A stretch of 64,000 nt of DNA from Stercorarius parasiticus (lineage: Eukaryota > Chordata > Aves > Charadriiformes > Stercorariidae): positions 1-64,000 of the forward strand of contig VWZL01004639.1 of NCBI GenBank assembly GCA_013396915.1. Direction: 5' to 3'. The translations under genes were made by a program, and so were the position numbers. Every line of letters begins with the position of its first letter. Position 1 is the first letter of the stretch. Below are positions 26,601 to 38,600 of the stretch, piece after piece. The notes under the pieces were generated by a model. It was not told the DNA's origin and searched no databases. It saw nothing but the letters and a program-made list of their open reading frames with translations.

Positions 26601-29600
26601 ACAATAGAGTATTTCTGCCGGAGTGCTTCCGGGATATTGTATTGGACAGCTAGTTAATGGGGGAGGTTAGTGAAGAACAATAAGAAAGATTAAAAGATTT
26701 AATTTCTTTCTTCACAAGAAAAGCTTCACTTAGTACACTGAGGAACAGAATTGCATAATAGACTCTTCACCAGCAGACAGTGATATGATAACTGTTTAAG
26801 ACTATTAATGGAAATTAAAAACATGTAACTAATGAATCTAAATTAAAGTGAGGGTAGTTAGCTGTTGAGATAACTTAGTTATAGTTTATCTTCCGAAGCT
26901 GAAAATGCTTACCAAATTCAAATAAAGCTATCACATTTGAAGCAGAAATTAACAGGGAATTCGCTTTTTTGTAAGACCAGAGGTCAGTCTCTGTCACCCA
27001 ATCTGAACAGGTAGGCTGGCAGATAGGCCCTGGTGCATGAACCTGGTATTGTGCTTTGACGTATATTACACAGATTTTAGATGTTTGTGGTTCTTTTTTA
27101 AAATTTCTTTTCAAAAGAAAACTCATGTAAGAAAATTTTCGGTAAAACACATATTAAACACAACACTAAGATCCCCCTTGGTTCTGTTGGATCTTTGGTT
27201 GTGGCATGTGTATGGAAATGGTGTGTCAGCTTTAGACTCTTGCATGTTGTGGCATTTTTTACACACTTATATGTATTTGTACTGAGTCTGGCTGGGTTGT
27301 GGAGTTAATATACTTCATAGCTGCTCTTGGGGTGCTGTGCTTTAAATTTGTCACCAAAACAATGCTCATGACACACTAATGTTCCAGCTATTGCTGAACA
27401 GTGTTTGCACAGTGTCAGCTCTGGCTCTTGTTTCTTACTCTGTCCTCCCAGAGTAAGAAGTAGGCTGCGTGTCTGTGTGCGTGTCTGTGTGCGTGTCTGT
27501 GTGCGTGTCTGTGTGCGTGTCTGTGTGCGTGTCTGTGTGCGTGTCTGTACGCAAGAGCTTGGGAGTGCACATAATGAGGCAGATGGCCCAAACTAACCAG
27601 AGATTCTGTAACACCATATAACATCGTGCTCAGTAATAAAGAGGGAAAAGAGGAGGGTTTAGTGACACTAGCCATCTTTTGCATCACTTGTTTTATTTGT
27701 TTTCTTTCTCTCTTATCCCGCTTCACCTTTGCTTACTAAACAAATTTACCTTGACCCACAAGTTTTCTTGCCTTTCCTTTTCTGCCTGCGGGGGGAAGAA
27801 GCGAGTGAGTGGCTTTGTGGTGTTTAGCTGCCTTACCAGGGTTAACTCACAACAATATTTTATATGTATATGCATATAAATGTGTATGGCTACATATATG
27901 TATAAATATATAAAATATATCTCTACTACTGATAGTCTTCCTAAAATGAAATTAAAATTTTCATGCATTGCTGAGTAAGTTAAACTTCATTGCAGGCATA
28001 TGGGAGATGATTGGAAAGTGTTTTGCAACAATGTGTTACATCTTATCCACTTGTCGATTTACAGTATCTGAAATTCTCATTTACTTACTGCACTGTAGTT
28101 TAGTCTTATCTTCAGTGGACTGATTGTACAAGTGAAAATAATTAGACTGATTGGAAAATAAATGCTTTAAATACTAACCTGAAAGATTAGTTTTTGAGAC
28201 TTTTCTCTAGTGGATTACACAATTACATGCAAAACAAAATACTTAGAAATATTTGAAGCTTGATACACAAAATATAATATTGTGAATTTAGAGTAGAATT
28301 TAATCTGTATGTAATGTTGAAAGTGATCTCTATATGATAGCCAAAAATACGTAATATTGTCATACATTATTTTCAAGTGCCATTATGGATATTTGGACCT
28401 TACAGTTTAAGTATTGTGTATATCAGCTTTATGGCCGTGAATGAAAACTTTTTCTTTTAATCAGGATGAAAATAATACAGAGAATGCTGTCAGTTCTTCA
28501 GATGCTGAGAAACAGGATTCTCCTCCACCAAAGCCTCCACGGACCCGCAGGTATTTAACTATATTAATATACTATTTTAAGCTGACAGATTGACATGCTT
28601 CATAAATAAAAAGTAGACTAAAACTACTGATACTATGAAAACTTTTAAGATGCAGATTTTTTCTATTTAAAAATAGAAATATACATAATACAAATAGAAG
28701 TCTTGTAATTGACTCTGCCAATATAAACTTTAATATCTTTGCGAAATCTGTGTTTGAATATACAAGTCTTGCCATGACTACATGTGAGTAGACAAGCATA
28801 TACCCCCTTTAGTAGTCAGACACGTTAGATCCATTTGTGCTTAATTCTGCTAGGACATAGTAGCAAAGCATACTTCAAAATAGGCTCAAATAATGACTGA
28901 ACTATCATTTTTGGAGGCAAAACCGTAATATCCATTTATTTAAGGAAATGTTACCTTACAGACAAGTACTGCTATTGACTAGAGTATGCCGACAAAATGC
29001 TGTTTTAATTGAGAAGAAAAATTGGTCTTGCCAATCCTTTCATTCAACAGAAGGAAAAGAAAATCCTCTCTAGCTCGTAAAATAAGTAGACTTGACTTTA
29101 AGGAAGCCAAAAATAAATCTGAACTAGCAGATTCATTTGCCTAAAATGGGTATCCAACCTGAGCGTTTGACAGCTAAAGAAGCAACTCTCCTGAAGTAAG
29201 TGACGAGTTTCTGGAAGGCTTATAGGGACCTTTGGCAGGTGATCTTGCCTGTGCTATATTGCCTGTAGTTAAATTCACGTTTAAGGTAAGCACTTGGGTT
29301 TCCTAAAGTTGTAGAATGACATAAGCAACCACCAGCCAGTTAATATTCTTGAATAATATTTAGTCATATAAGGAAAATAGTTTTACACTTTAAAAGATAA
29401 TCAAACTGGAGTAGTGCAAGGTCAGGTGGGTAGTGGGAATTCCTATTCATTTGATACTTTAATGGTTAAAGGTAGAAGATGAGAATTAACCACTTCTTTG
29501 CAGTACTGTTTGGTGGGGTGATGTGGTACTAGGTGCTAGCAAGATGACTGTGGTGATTACACAGTAAAATGAATTTTAACTTCTACATTTTCTAGGTTTG

Positions 29601-32600
29601 GTAATGGGGGAGATTTAAATATGTGTGTATGTATATAGAAAATATAATTGGATGTAGCCATTTGAAAATTGGTGACTCAGAATGGGTAGCAATGTGTGTG
29701 TATATTCAATATTGCAACATCGTCATCTTGTGACAGGAATAAACATAGTTTAAAACTGAGTATGGCGGTGTTACACTTGGCTATTAACTAGTACCTTGGA
29801 CCAGATCTGGAATGTTTCATGTGATTCTAACACCCATTTTAATGAGGATATCGGAGACCTACCATAAATGGACCTATTGCTCTACTTCTGTAGTCACCCC
29901 GGGGATGGTATTTGCCATAAGATAAGTTTGGAAATAATATATGATAACAACCATTAATGACACAGTAGAATAAGAATATGAGTAGCTGCTATAGTTAACT
30001 TAGCATTAGTTATGTCAAGCCAGATGGTAGAGGAGAATACGACATTGAAAGAGAGAGATGGAAATGAGTTGGGGCTTTTCACAAATGGCACAGTTTGTGC
30101 TATGTAGGTAATACAATTTTTACCTTATTTAGATTGATGGTAATATGATTGTATTCAATTATGTAGATTCAGGTGATGACAGAGGAGTCTGTTAACCTGT
30201 CTCCATGATGAGTTACAAGCTTTTCTTGAAACTTAGTCACTGAACTTAGATATGACTTCTGTCCAATAGGTAATTTCCTTAGTAGTGTTCCTTGAAATAA
30301 TCTTAGATGTATTTAGGTTTTTATCATTTTTACATATTCATGTAATAATCATATATGCATAATTCATGTTTTAACACACATCTGTTCTGTCCTATCTGCA
30401 TTGCATTGTTCTTTACTTGCTGCATTAAGTTAAAATTTTTTAATCTCTCTTATAAAACCTGGTCTTTTTTGGGCCTGCTTCCATAAACTCGTACTTTCCC
30501 ATCTGCCAGCGCTGGTAGGAAGATTGGTTCCTTAGAGATGAACAAATGGAAGCTTTTTTAGCAAAGCTGTTGTCTTTTTCAAACAGAGATTATTTTTGAA
30601 CAACAATTACTTCCATCCTTCATGGAAGATGCTTCTGAGGAAAGACTTTATTTGCTATTAGTCACATCTCTCAGAATACCCACTAACGAGCATGTTTTTT
30701 CTTGATGTGGGAGGTGATTTTACAAATCTGCAGCCTGATTTAGTCAGGACTTAAAGCCAGGTTTTGCATGTTGTGGATGTTCTGGCAGAGGTTCACATCC
30801 TTTTCCTGGGGAGGAGGGGAGAGCAGAATCCTTGAAAGATTCTAATTTAATCCCCGTATGGAGAAGGAAACTGTTAAGCATGATATATCTCCTTATTGCA
30901 TCTGTAGCTCTTTTCCCCAAACCATTCTCTTACCACTTTTTTTCATGTCCCTTCTATTATTTTTCTCTACATTGCTGCAACTAAAAATACCTTGGTACAA
31001 CTATTTTAAGTACTTGTCTACATCTTTGCTGTAATGAATGTTTTCAAGGGGAGTCTAAGAGTCATTGCTTTACAGATACATTCCAATGCAGTGGGTACTC
31101 TGAGATAATCTAGTTTAACCCACATTTTCAGTTTGATTTAGAATTTTAATTGAGAACTTGCTTAAAATATTTTTTTCAGTAATATTTTTAGGTTGCCAGT
31201 CAAATGTGTGCTTGAGTTGCACATGCACTGTCTCTGAAGAAGTTACAAGCAAGTTGCTAAAGTTAATATTTTTTAGAAGGAATAAGGCTTTTAAATTCTT
31301 TATATGCTGTGTTGTAGTTGGCTTTAGAATGTGTAATTAGTAAAGCAACTTGCGTTTTTGGTTTTTTTTTTCTTAAGAGAAGGTTTAACAGTTGCTTTTT
31401 TGTCCAAAGCAAAAAGGATTACGGTGGCTCATACTGAGCAGTACAGTGTCCCAGCCTGGTTTCAGGTGAACTTGCCTGAGATGATCCTGACTAAGCAGGA
31501 AGAAAATAGGTTTACATCTCTTGACCTCAGGATGTTTATCTTCCCTGTTGCTATCAGACCAAGTTATGTTTGCTTAGGTGGTAATGATTCTGACTCCTGT
31601 CAGTTTTTTTCTGATGGCCCTGAGGCTGTTTGCTGGATGAGATGGTGACATCTCCTCTACAGCACTTCTCAGTAGCTAACCACGGAGTACCACTCAGACC
31701 ATAGTAGAGTTTTTCTATAAAGGTGGCTTTTTCGCCTGCCTCTTCTCGTTTGTCACAGGATCATAGGACAGGTCATCTCTACGTTATCTTTAAATTTGTA
31801 GATCTCTTCCTCTTAAAGTTAACTCTCATGTTTGTACTAAGTAAGGACGAGAAGACACTGTGACACTGAATACTTTTGCCGTGTAAGATAGAAAGCTTAC
31901 TCAGAGAGGAACAGAGAGATAATTAATCCTTTTAGTGCTTGCATTGGCCTGAGGATGTCTTGTGGAAGGAGTGCTACAAAGTATAACTTCTAAGTGTTCT
32001 TTTCTAGGATTCTTTTATGTCTGTCTCTTGGAAGTTACAAATATCTTTAGGCTATTGATAGTAAATCAATATTGAATTGGTATTTTGTTTACTCTTATTA
32101 ACTCACCATGAAGCATCTAACTGTACTTGTTTTGCAGAGGTTCTGGAATTGTACTGCCTTCCAACCTTTTGTCACCTTGTAATGCTTTAATGTAACTCAT
32201 ATTTGCTGTACAATATGTTAACATAGTCATTTAGGTTAATGTCTATCTGCATTTGATGTCAACATTAAAAAAAAAGATCATATTACTCCTTGATTATTAT
32301 GAAGGTGAACAACAACTCATGAGTGTGTATGTCGGCACCTTATTCTAGAAATTGCTGGGTTTTTCAGTTTCTGATCACTTCTTGTGAAAGTCACCTTGAA
32401 CTTACATCTCTGTTTCATTTCTTTGGAGGACTTTGTGGCGTAGATGGCATTGATTTAGACATGGTTAACTGTTGTCAGGTTAAGGCAGGAAGAGGGCATG
32501 AGTAAGTTTTTACTTTTGTTAGATGTAAGGCACTAAAGAACCAAAGTTTTAAATTTGCAATTTAGGACTGTACATGATGTTACATGACTGTACAATTCGA

Positions 32601-35600
32601 GCTTCTACTTCAAATTTAGAAGCAATGATGGTACTTCAGAATTCAGAGAGAACGTTTTAATACCTTTAAGGAATATTCCTTGAAATATTTCTGTGTTTAG
32701 TAGTTCATTCTAAAGTACTTGGAGAAAGGGATTGCTTATTTTAATCAGGCTTGGTTACAGAAAATTTCTTTGGTTTTGAATTCAAATACCGTTTGAAAGA
32801 AATAGAGAAACTGAGACACAAACTGAGAAAAAGAAAAGATGAGGTAACAACTTGTTTGTATGCCCTGTAATAAAGAGCTACGTATTGTCTGAAGGAGAAA
32901 AGGTAGAATACTGTGGCTGTTCAACTTTTCTTCACATTATGCTCGGACTTCAATGTAACGATGTTAAAATACATTTCAAGGGTCACGTGTAATTCTGTTT
33001 CCTTTCAGGCCCCGCAGAACCCCTCTTTTCTGCAAAGCTGAGATAAAAAACATTGGTTGGTGTTCCTTGTTAGTTACTGCTTTCTGATTTGTATGTCACA
33101 ATTGAAAAAGCAAAAAGTCTCATGTAACTAAATTTTACAAGAAAAATTCACTAGTTGGTTATTTTTATTCATTTATGATACTTTTATGTAAATTATCTGT
33201 AGTACAGTTTGTGACAGCTTCACTGAACTGGAGTTTTTTTTCGCATGTGGATGGCAGTGATTTAATGCTTCAGCCTGCTTACATCAACTTTAATTTTCCT
33301 ATTTTAATTGTGAGGGAGGATGTAGAGCTTGGTATCTATTTTTGGTTGATTATAGCAGCTGCATTCCATGACCTTGGCATCACTCTCTTTTTTTTTTTAT
33401 TTGAAAATAAAACCCTACAGTATGCTGCATAGAATAACCATGGATTACTTAAGGGTTAGTTTTTTCTTTTGAACACTGGCCAAGTTTCATTTAAATCTGA
33501 GCCTATGGTGCCCTGTTTTAATAATATAGCTCTTTTCAATTGAGGCTAGAATGGCTTAGATTTGAAAACATACTAAAAATTTAGGATATATTGCATAAAA
33601 GGCAAAAAGAGTGTTGCCATTGCTTCATTTGGGTTTTGGTTTTTTTCCCATGTGTACATTTTTGGTTTTTTTGGTGGGAAGTTGTAGGAGGTCTTTTTTT
33701 TTTTTTGACAGATTACTGTACTTTTGACAAATTATAATTAATTTTTATTATGGTAGATGATCAAAAAAACCCGATTACCTAATGCATGGTTTACCTTACA
33801 GCTGAGAAGCCGTTAACACTGAGGCCTTTGGCACTAAGGCACTGCAGTGGCTGCTCAAGTCGTGTGGCAATGAAAGTGTATGAAAAGCTGCCTTGATCAC
33901 CTAGGGAAATTCTATATACAGTTATGCATGAGGAAGTGCCGAGGTAGTAGAATTACAAGATAATCAGTAGCAGTTGTGTATGAACAGACACTGTCAAGGC
34001 TTTCTAATTCTTATTGCACAGGGTGATTTTACAAATGTACTTGAGAAATGCTTGCTTTTGCAATATATAAAAGCAATGCAGGGTTAATTTGAAGGTCTAA
34101 TACAGGAAAGCTTACTTCTCTTTCTCAAATGGTTTGGCATTTTTTGGTTCGCTGACTCTTTTGTGTCTCAATATCCTCTTTCATGAGCTTTTTATTAGTT
34201 TCCTGGTAATTTAAGGTAGTCAAGCTGTTTTTACTACACCATCTCCTGTTGTTTGGAATAATATTAGTAGTTCATCTTCAGATAATTTTCTGCCTCTGGG
34301 GGGAGAAGTGTCTATAGAGCATAGCTGTTGGAGGAAGTGCCCAAAGCAAGCATTATGCAGCAGCTCAAAATGCTCAAGATTTTCTGGCAAGAGTTTTCGA
34401 AAAAGCTACTGCCAAACAAAGACCTCCTAAAGGTATACATACCCTAATAGTTCTGCTTTGTAAAAAGAAACAAAAACATTATTTGCAATGCAGAACATGC
34501 AAAATAATAATACTGTGATGTCAGTAAAATGGAAAAATTGTTACATATTCAGAGAAAACCAGGAAATCCTTGGTGGCATCTATTTCCTTAAAAAAAAAAA
34601 AAAAAAACAAAAAAAAACCAAAACAAAAAACCAAAAAAACAAACAAACAAAAAAAACCATCAGAATGCTATTTGGGCATCTCACTTTCTGAGGATGGATA
34701 TTCTTCAATATTAACACAGCAAAGAATGATTTTGATAGAGAATTTCTCATTTGATCACTGCAAGCTCTCATTTAATAGCGAAGGAATGAAATTTAACTTC
34801 AAATATAATGGGGAATATTTTAATAGCTCTGTCTAGCTGTGTACGAGGAAGATGATTACTCAACTTTTGGGTTGATGACTTGTACAGTATCTCCTGTGTC
34901 ATCTGTTCTATGCATGCCTCTAAGGGGGCTGTTTGCGTATGTGTGGGGTGATCTTATTAAACAGTAATCAGTGAAGAACTTCATGAATTTTGACTGGTAT
35001 TATGGGCCTATAATCTTGTCATATCTAGTTTAATGTTAACTTGTTTCTTTAGCTAATTGTAATGCTTAATGGTATGTCTGTACCAGATAAGAAATTAGTT
35101 TTGCTGATTGCATGTATGACTCTGGGTCAGGAAAATGAGGTCAATAAGGGAAAAAACTCATTTTCAGTAGGAGGATTTAGTGGGGATTACTGATGAGCAT
35201 CACTGCTGGTAAAGGGGGCATGTAATCATACAAGTGAACTCCCTCCATCCCTCTCTGTCCCATTGTCTCCCCTTGGAATAGAGAAGAGAAATCCAAGGTA
35301 AATTCTCCTCTTCTCCATAGTGTGTATTAAGTTGGAACAAGACTGACTTTTTTTTTATTTCTCAGCTGATCTTTACTGATTCAAGCAAACAACTTTTTCT
35401 CAAGCTTTTTCACTTTTCAAGAACGTCTAAAGGCAAAACAGTTCCCAAACTACTTTTAAGTTGTTTGGATATGCTCTGTAGTCCTCCTATCTCAGTGTAA
35501 AACAAAATAGCAGTATCCAAGCACAGGCTGGGGAGAAAGAGAAGGAATTTGAGGCCCAACCCTTTTTGACAGGAGTCAGACAGGCAGAGAATGGAAGAAA

Positions 35601-38600
35601 GCTCCTGGGAGAATTGCAGGGGGATCTGGGGTTTTCCAGGTACAAAGGTAACTTGTAGAGGATCATTTGGAAGCTGGGGACCTTGCAGTACTTCAGTGGG
35701 TGGGGATGTTCTTAAACTGAAAATCCAAACAGTTCTCTTCAGTTTGGAATCCCTTGTTTAAGGACTTTGGTTATCCAGCCCATACTGCTAGAGCTCGGTG
35801 CTAATAAAATCATAAGGATGAAACTCATGCTGTAGCCTGTCCCAAGATAGGTATGCTTTCAATATTGTAGAAGATTCAAGTGTGAGGCTTTTTTTACATA
35901 GGTTACAATAGTCTCAAGAATTTGCACTGTCGAAGTCCTTTTCAGGCCTTGCTTGCAAACAGGGGAGCTAATAGTATTGCTTTGATTTTTTTTTTTGTGA
36001 CGTGGTGTGCAGACAAGTAATGGAGAGCCTGTCTGATGCCTTTCACTCATGAATAGGCAGTCAGGAATTCTTGTGCAATTGTGTGGTCTTTAGACCTATT
36101 CCCTATAACTCTTAAAAGCCAGCCCAGTGTTGGCTTTGTTCCAGTGTAATGCAAACAGCATGTTTGATGCTTAACGTTTTTTGTTTGACTTAAGTAATGC
36201 CCATAGGGAAGAGATAGCAGTTCAATTTTGTAACTGTTGGGGTTTTTTTATTTGTCTTCTATGCTCTCCAGTAACCTTCTTGAAAACACGGTCAAGATTT
36301 GAATCATTCTTGCTTCCTCTCGCTGTCTGACAAAGCTAGGTTGGCATATGTGAGCAGTATGAGAAGAAACCTCACCATGGATTGCTGGATGATGCAATAC
36401 TGAAGGGGTGCGGAGTGTAACTTGGTACTCTGCATTATTCTTACAAGCCTTTCTACTTGTTTTTTTTGCATTCATACTGTCTTATTAATGTTGTCTGAGA
36501 AGGTGGAAAATTCTGTGGCCTACAGAGCTATGTTACTAGCCAGTGTTCTCTCAAGTAAAAAGGCTTTTTCAGACTTAATAGGAGCAATAAGAGGAAGATG
36601 GAGACTCGTCTTGGAAAGCCAAATGCCTTAATTAACAAGCGCAGGAGACTGATGCTAGCCTCTGTCAGTCTTCAGAGTGAAGTGATTGATTTATCAAATT
36701 TCAGAATGTCTGTTGTAAAGCATTTATAGTTTACAGTCAGCCAAGATGTGATATTAATAGCAAGCCTTTTCTTTGGTCTTGTCTGTCCATCGCTCTAAAC
36801 AGTCTTGTTAATGTTTTGGCAGTAGTGACAGCCTTTCTCTGTCTAGGTAGTTGTCTGATTGGAAAGGGTTTGAAAGACATGCCTCTTATTTCTGATCATC
36901 TTACGTGTGTTGACTGACTGATAATCCAGCTGAGATTTCTTGGAGCTCCCCTGTGGCTGATGAAATTTATTAGGCCTATGTTAGACTTCTTAATTCAGAC
37001 TGGGCTTCCTCTGTGAAAGATTTGTAGGAGCAAGACAGGTAGTAGTAGAATTGGATGCTTTCTGACTGTTCCATGTTGAATTGCAACCTGTATTTGGATG
37101 CCAGACTTCACCTACAGTCTCTGAAGGTGTGGTTTTATTATGTAGCTGATGACTCGTTATGAGATTTCTTTTTTCCTCCACAGAATCTGTCAAGTCTCTA
37201 AAATACAAATACTTTTTCATTCTTATTCTTCATCTGAGTTAGTAATGTATGATTAACTACTACTGCTAGCATGGAAGGTACATTTAAATAGCCTGAAAGC
37301 ACAGGGCCTGGGGAATATAATCTACATATCATCCTGCTAGTCCTTACAACATGAGAGTTGTTACTGGCACACCTTCTTCCAGACCTGCCAGGTGTGCTGT
37401 GTTCTCCCAGGTTTTACACAAATGCAGCAGGAGAATACTGTCACAGTGATCTGTCATCTAGCAGGTAGTAAGAGGTTTTGCCTTTTTGGAAGCCTCTGCT
37501 TTTCTGGCTTTTGGTGTGTAGCCTTGAATTTGTTTTCAAATAAACGTCTATTTCACGAGAGTACAGTAAACACTTTTCTGAATAGTTTCAGTTCTTCAGG
37601 ATGTTGGATCATGAAAGGAAGGTACGGTCCAAGGTCTACCAGTGACTTCATTTTCAAGGGAAGAGAATGTCTTGCTATAACCTTATCTCCAAGGGAAGGT
37701 TCCAAGTCTCCTGCTGCGGAGCTGGATTTGGGTGATTTATGGTGTCTGACATAGATTATCCCAAAAAACTAAAGGTGTATGAGGATTTGTCCGACTCCTG
37801 CTTGTTCAAGGTTACTCGGGTGCTGGGACCACCTGAACTTATCAGTAAAGACTCTTGTGACTCTGGGAACTGTCTGTTCCCCTAACATGGAGGGATTGAA
37901 GTATGTCTTCTGAATATTACTGTCTTGGACATTATGTGCTGGTCTATATAGATGGTTTATTACTTCCCATGAAAGACGTCTCTGCCAACAGCAGGAAGTG
38001 ATCTGAGCTTTCTACATAAAATAGGTTGGTTTTGCCACTCAAGCATGTGGCCAAATCACACTCCTTTGCAAACTGTAGTCCATTGTGCTTTGACTTGCCT
38101 GCCTGGATTGAAAGTATAATTTCTTTAAATGATTTCATCGTATTTCTGTTCCTGTCACACATTTGTTTTGCACCTCAATTATCACTCTGTTACTAGCCTT
38201 ACATAATGAAAAGAAATATTTTTAAAGGCTCTGAAGGAAAATGCCTAATTCCTGTTTGTAGACAAGATCTTAGTCAGTTGTACAAAATGTTTATGGTCAA
38301 ATATTCTATGTCTAATCTGAAAGTAAACTGACTGTGTGCCTGAAGAGCTTCTCCTTTTCAGTAGGTTAAGATAAGCTGTAATAAGAAATGCCATGGTCTC
38401 ACTAATATGCACTGTAATTTGGACCATATATTCTACTGTGAGTGGATTTTATACGGTGTGTACCTCATGGCAGTTAAATTTGGTCTGCATCATTGGCCTT
38501 ACAACTATGGAGAAACTATTGAATACATAAATATAAAAATAACATGTCCTGCTGGGCATGTGCAGAAAAATAAAAATAAAGGAAGATATTTGGTATTAAG

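Larger units (their letters stand above)
16969..28464 (+). other. PTPN12: PTPN12 intron 11 (11.5 kb)
   Basis: The largest intron in the window. It contains two sense-strand CR1 fragments (about 19037-19945 and 25757-26416), a 12-bp GT-rich minisatellite (27469-27549) and AT-rich simple sequence near 17459-17515, 25179-25196 and 27851-27925. Most of the longer ORFs are CR1 or minisatellite translations. I recognise no host exon in it. Confidence 0.9.

Noticed and set aside
27405..27726. Overlapping ORFs on both strands with CVRV, THTD and RHAH repeats
   Set aside because: All are translations of the 12-bp minisatellite, whose length is divisible by three and leaves every frame open.
34488..34836. 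Lys-rich ORFs on the + strand and a Phe-rich one on the - strand
   Set aside because: Products of an A-rich tract.
36248..38162. Cluster of short - strand ORFs in intron 12, considered as a decayed retroelement or retrocopy
   Set aside because: None of the peptides resembles a retroelement or host protein, and no terminal repeats or poly(A) tail could be seen.
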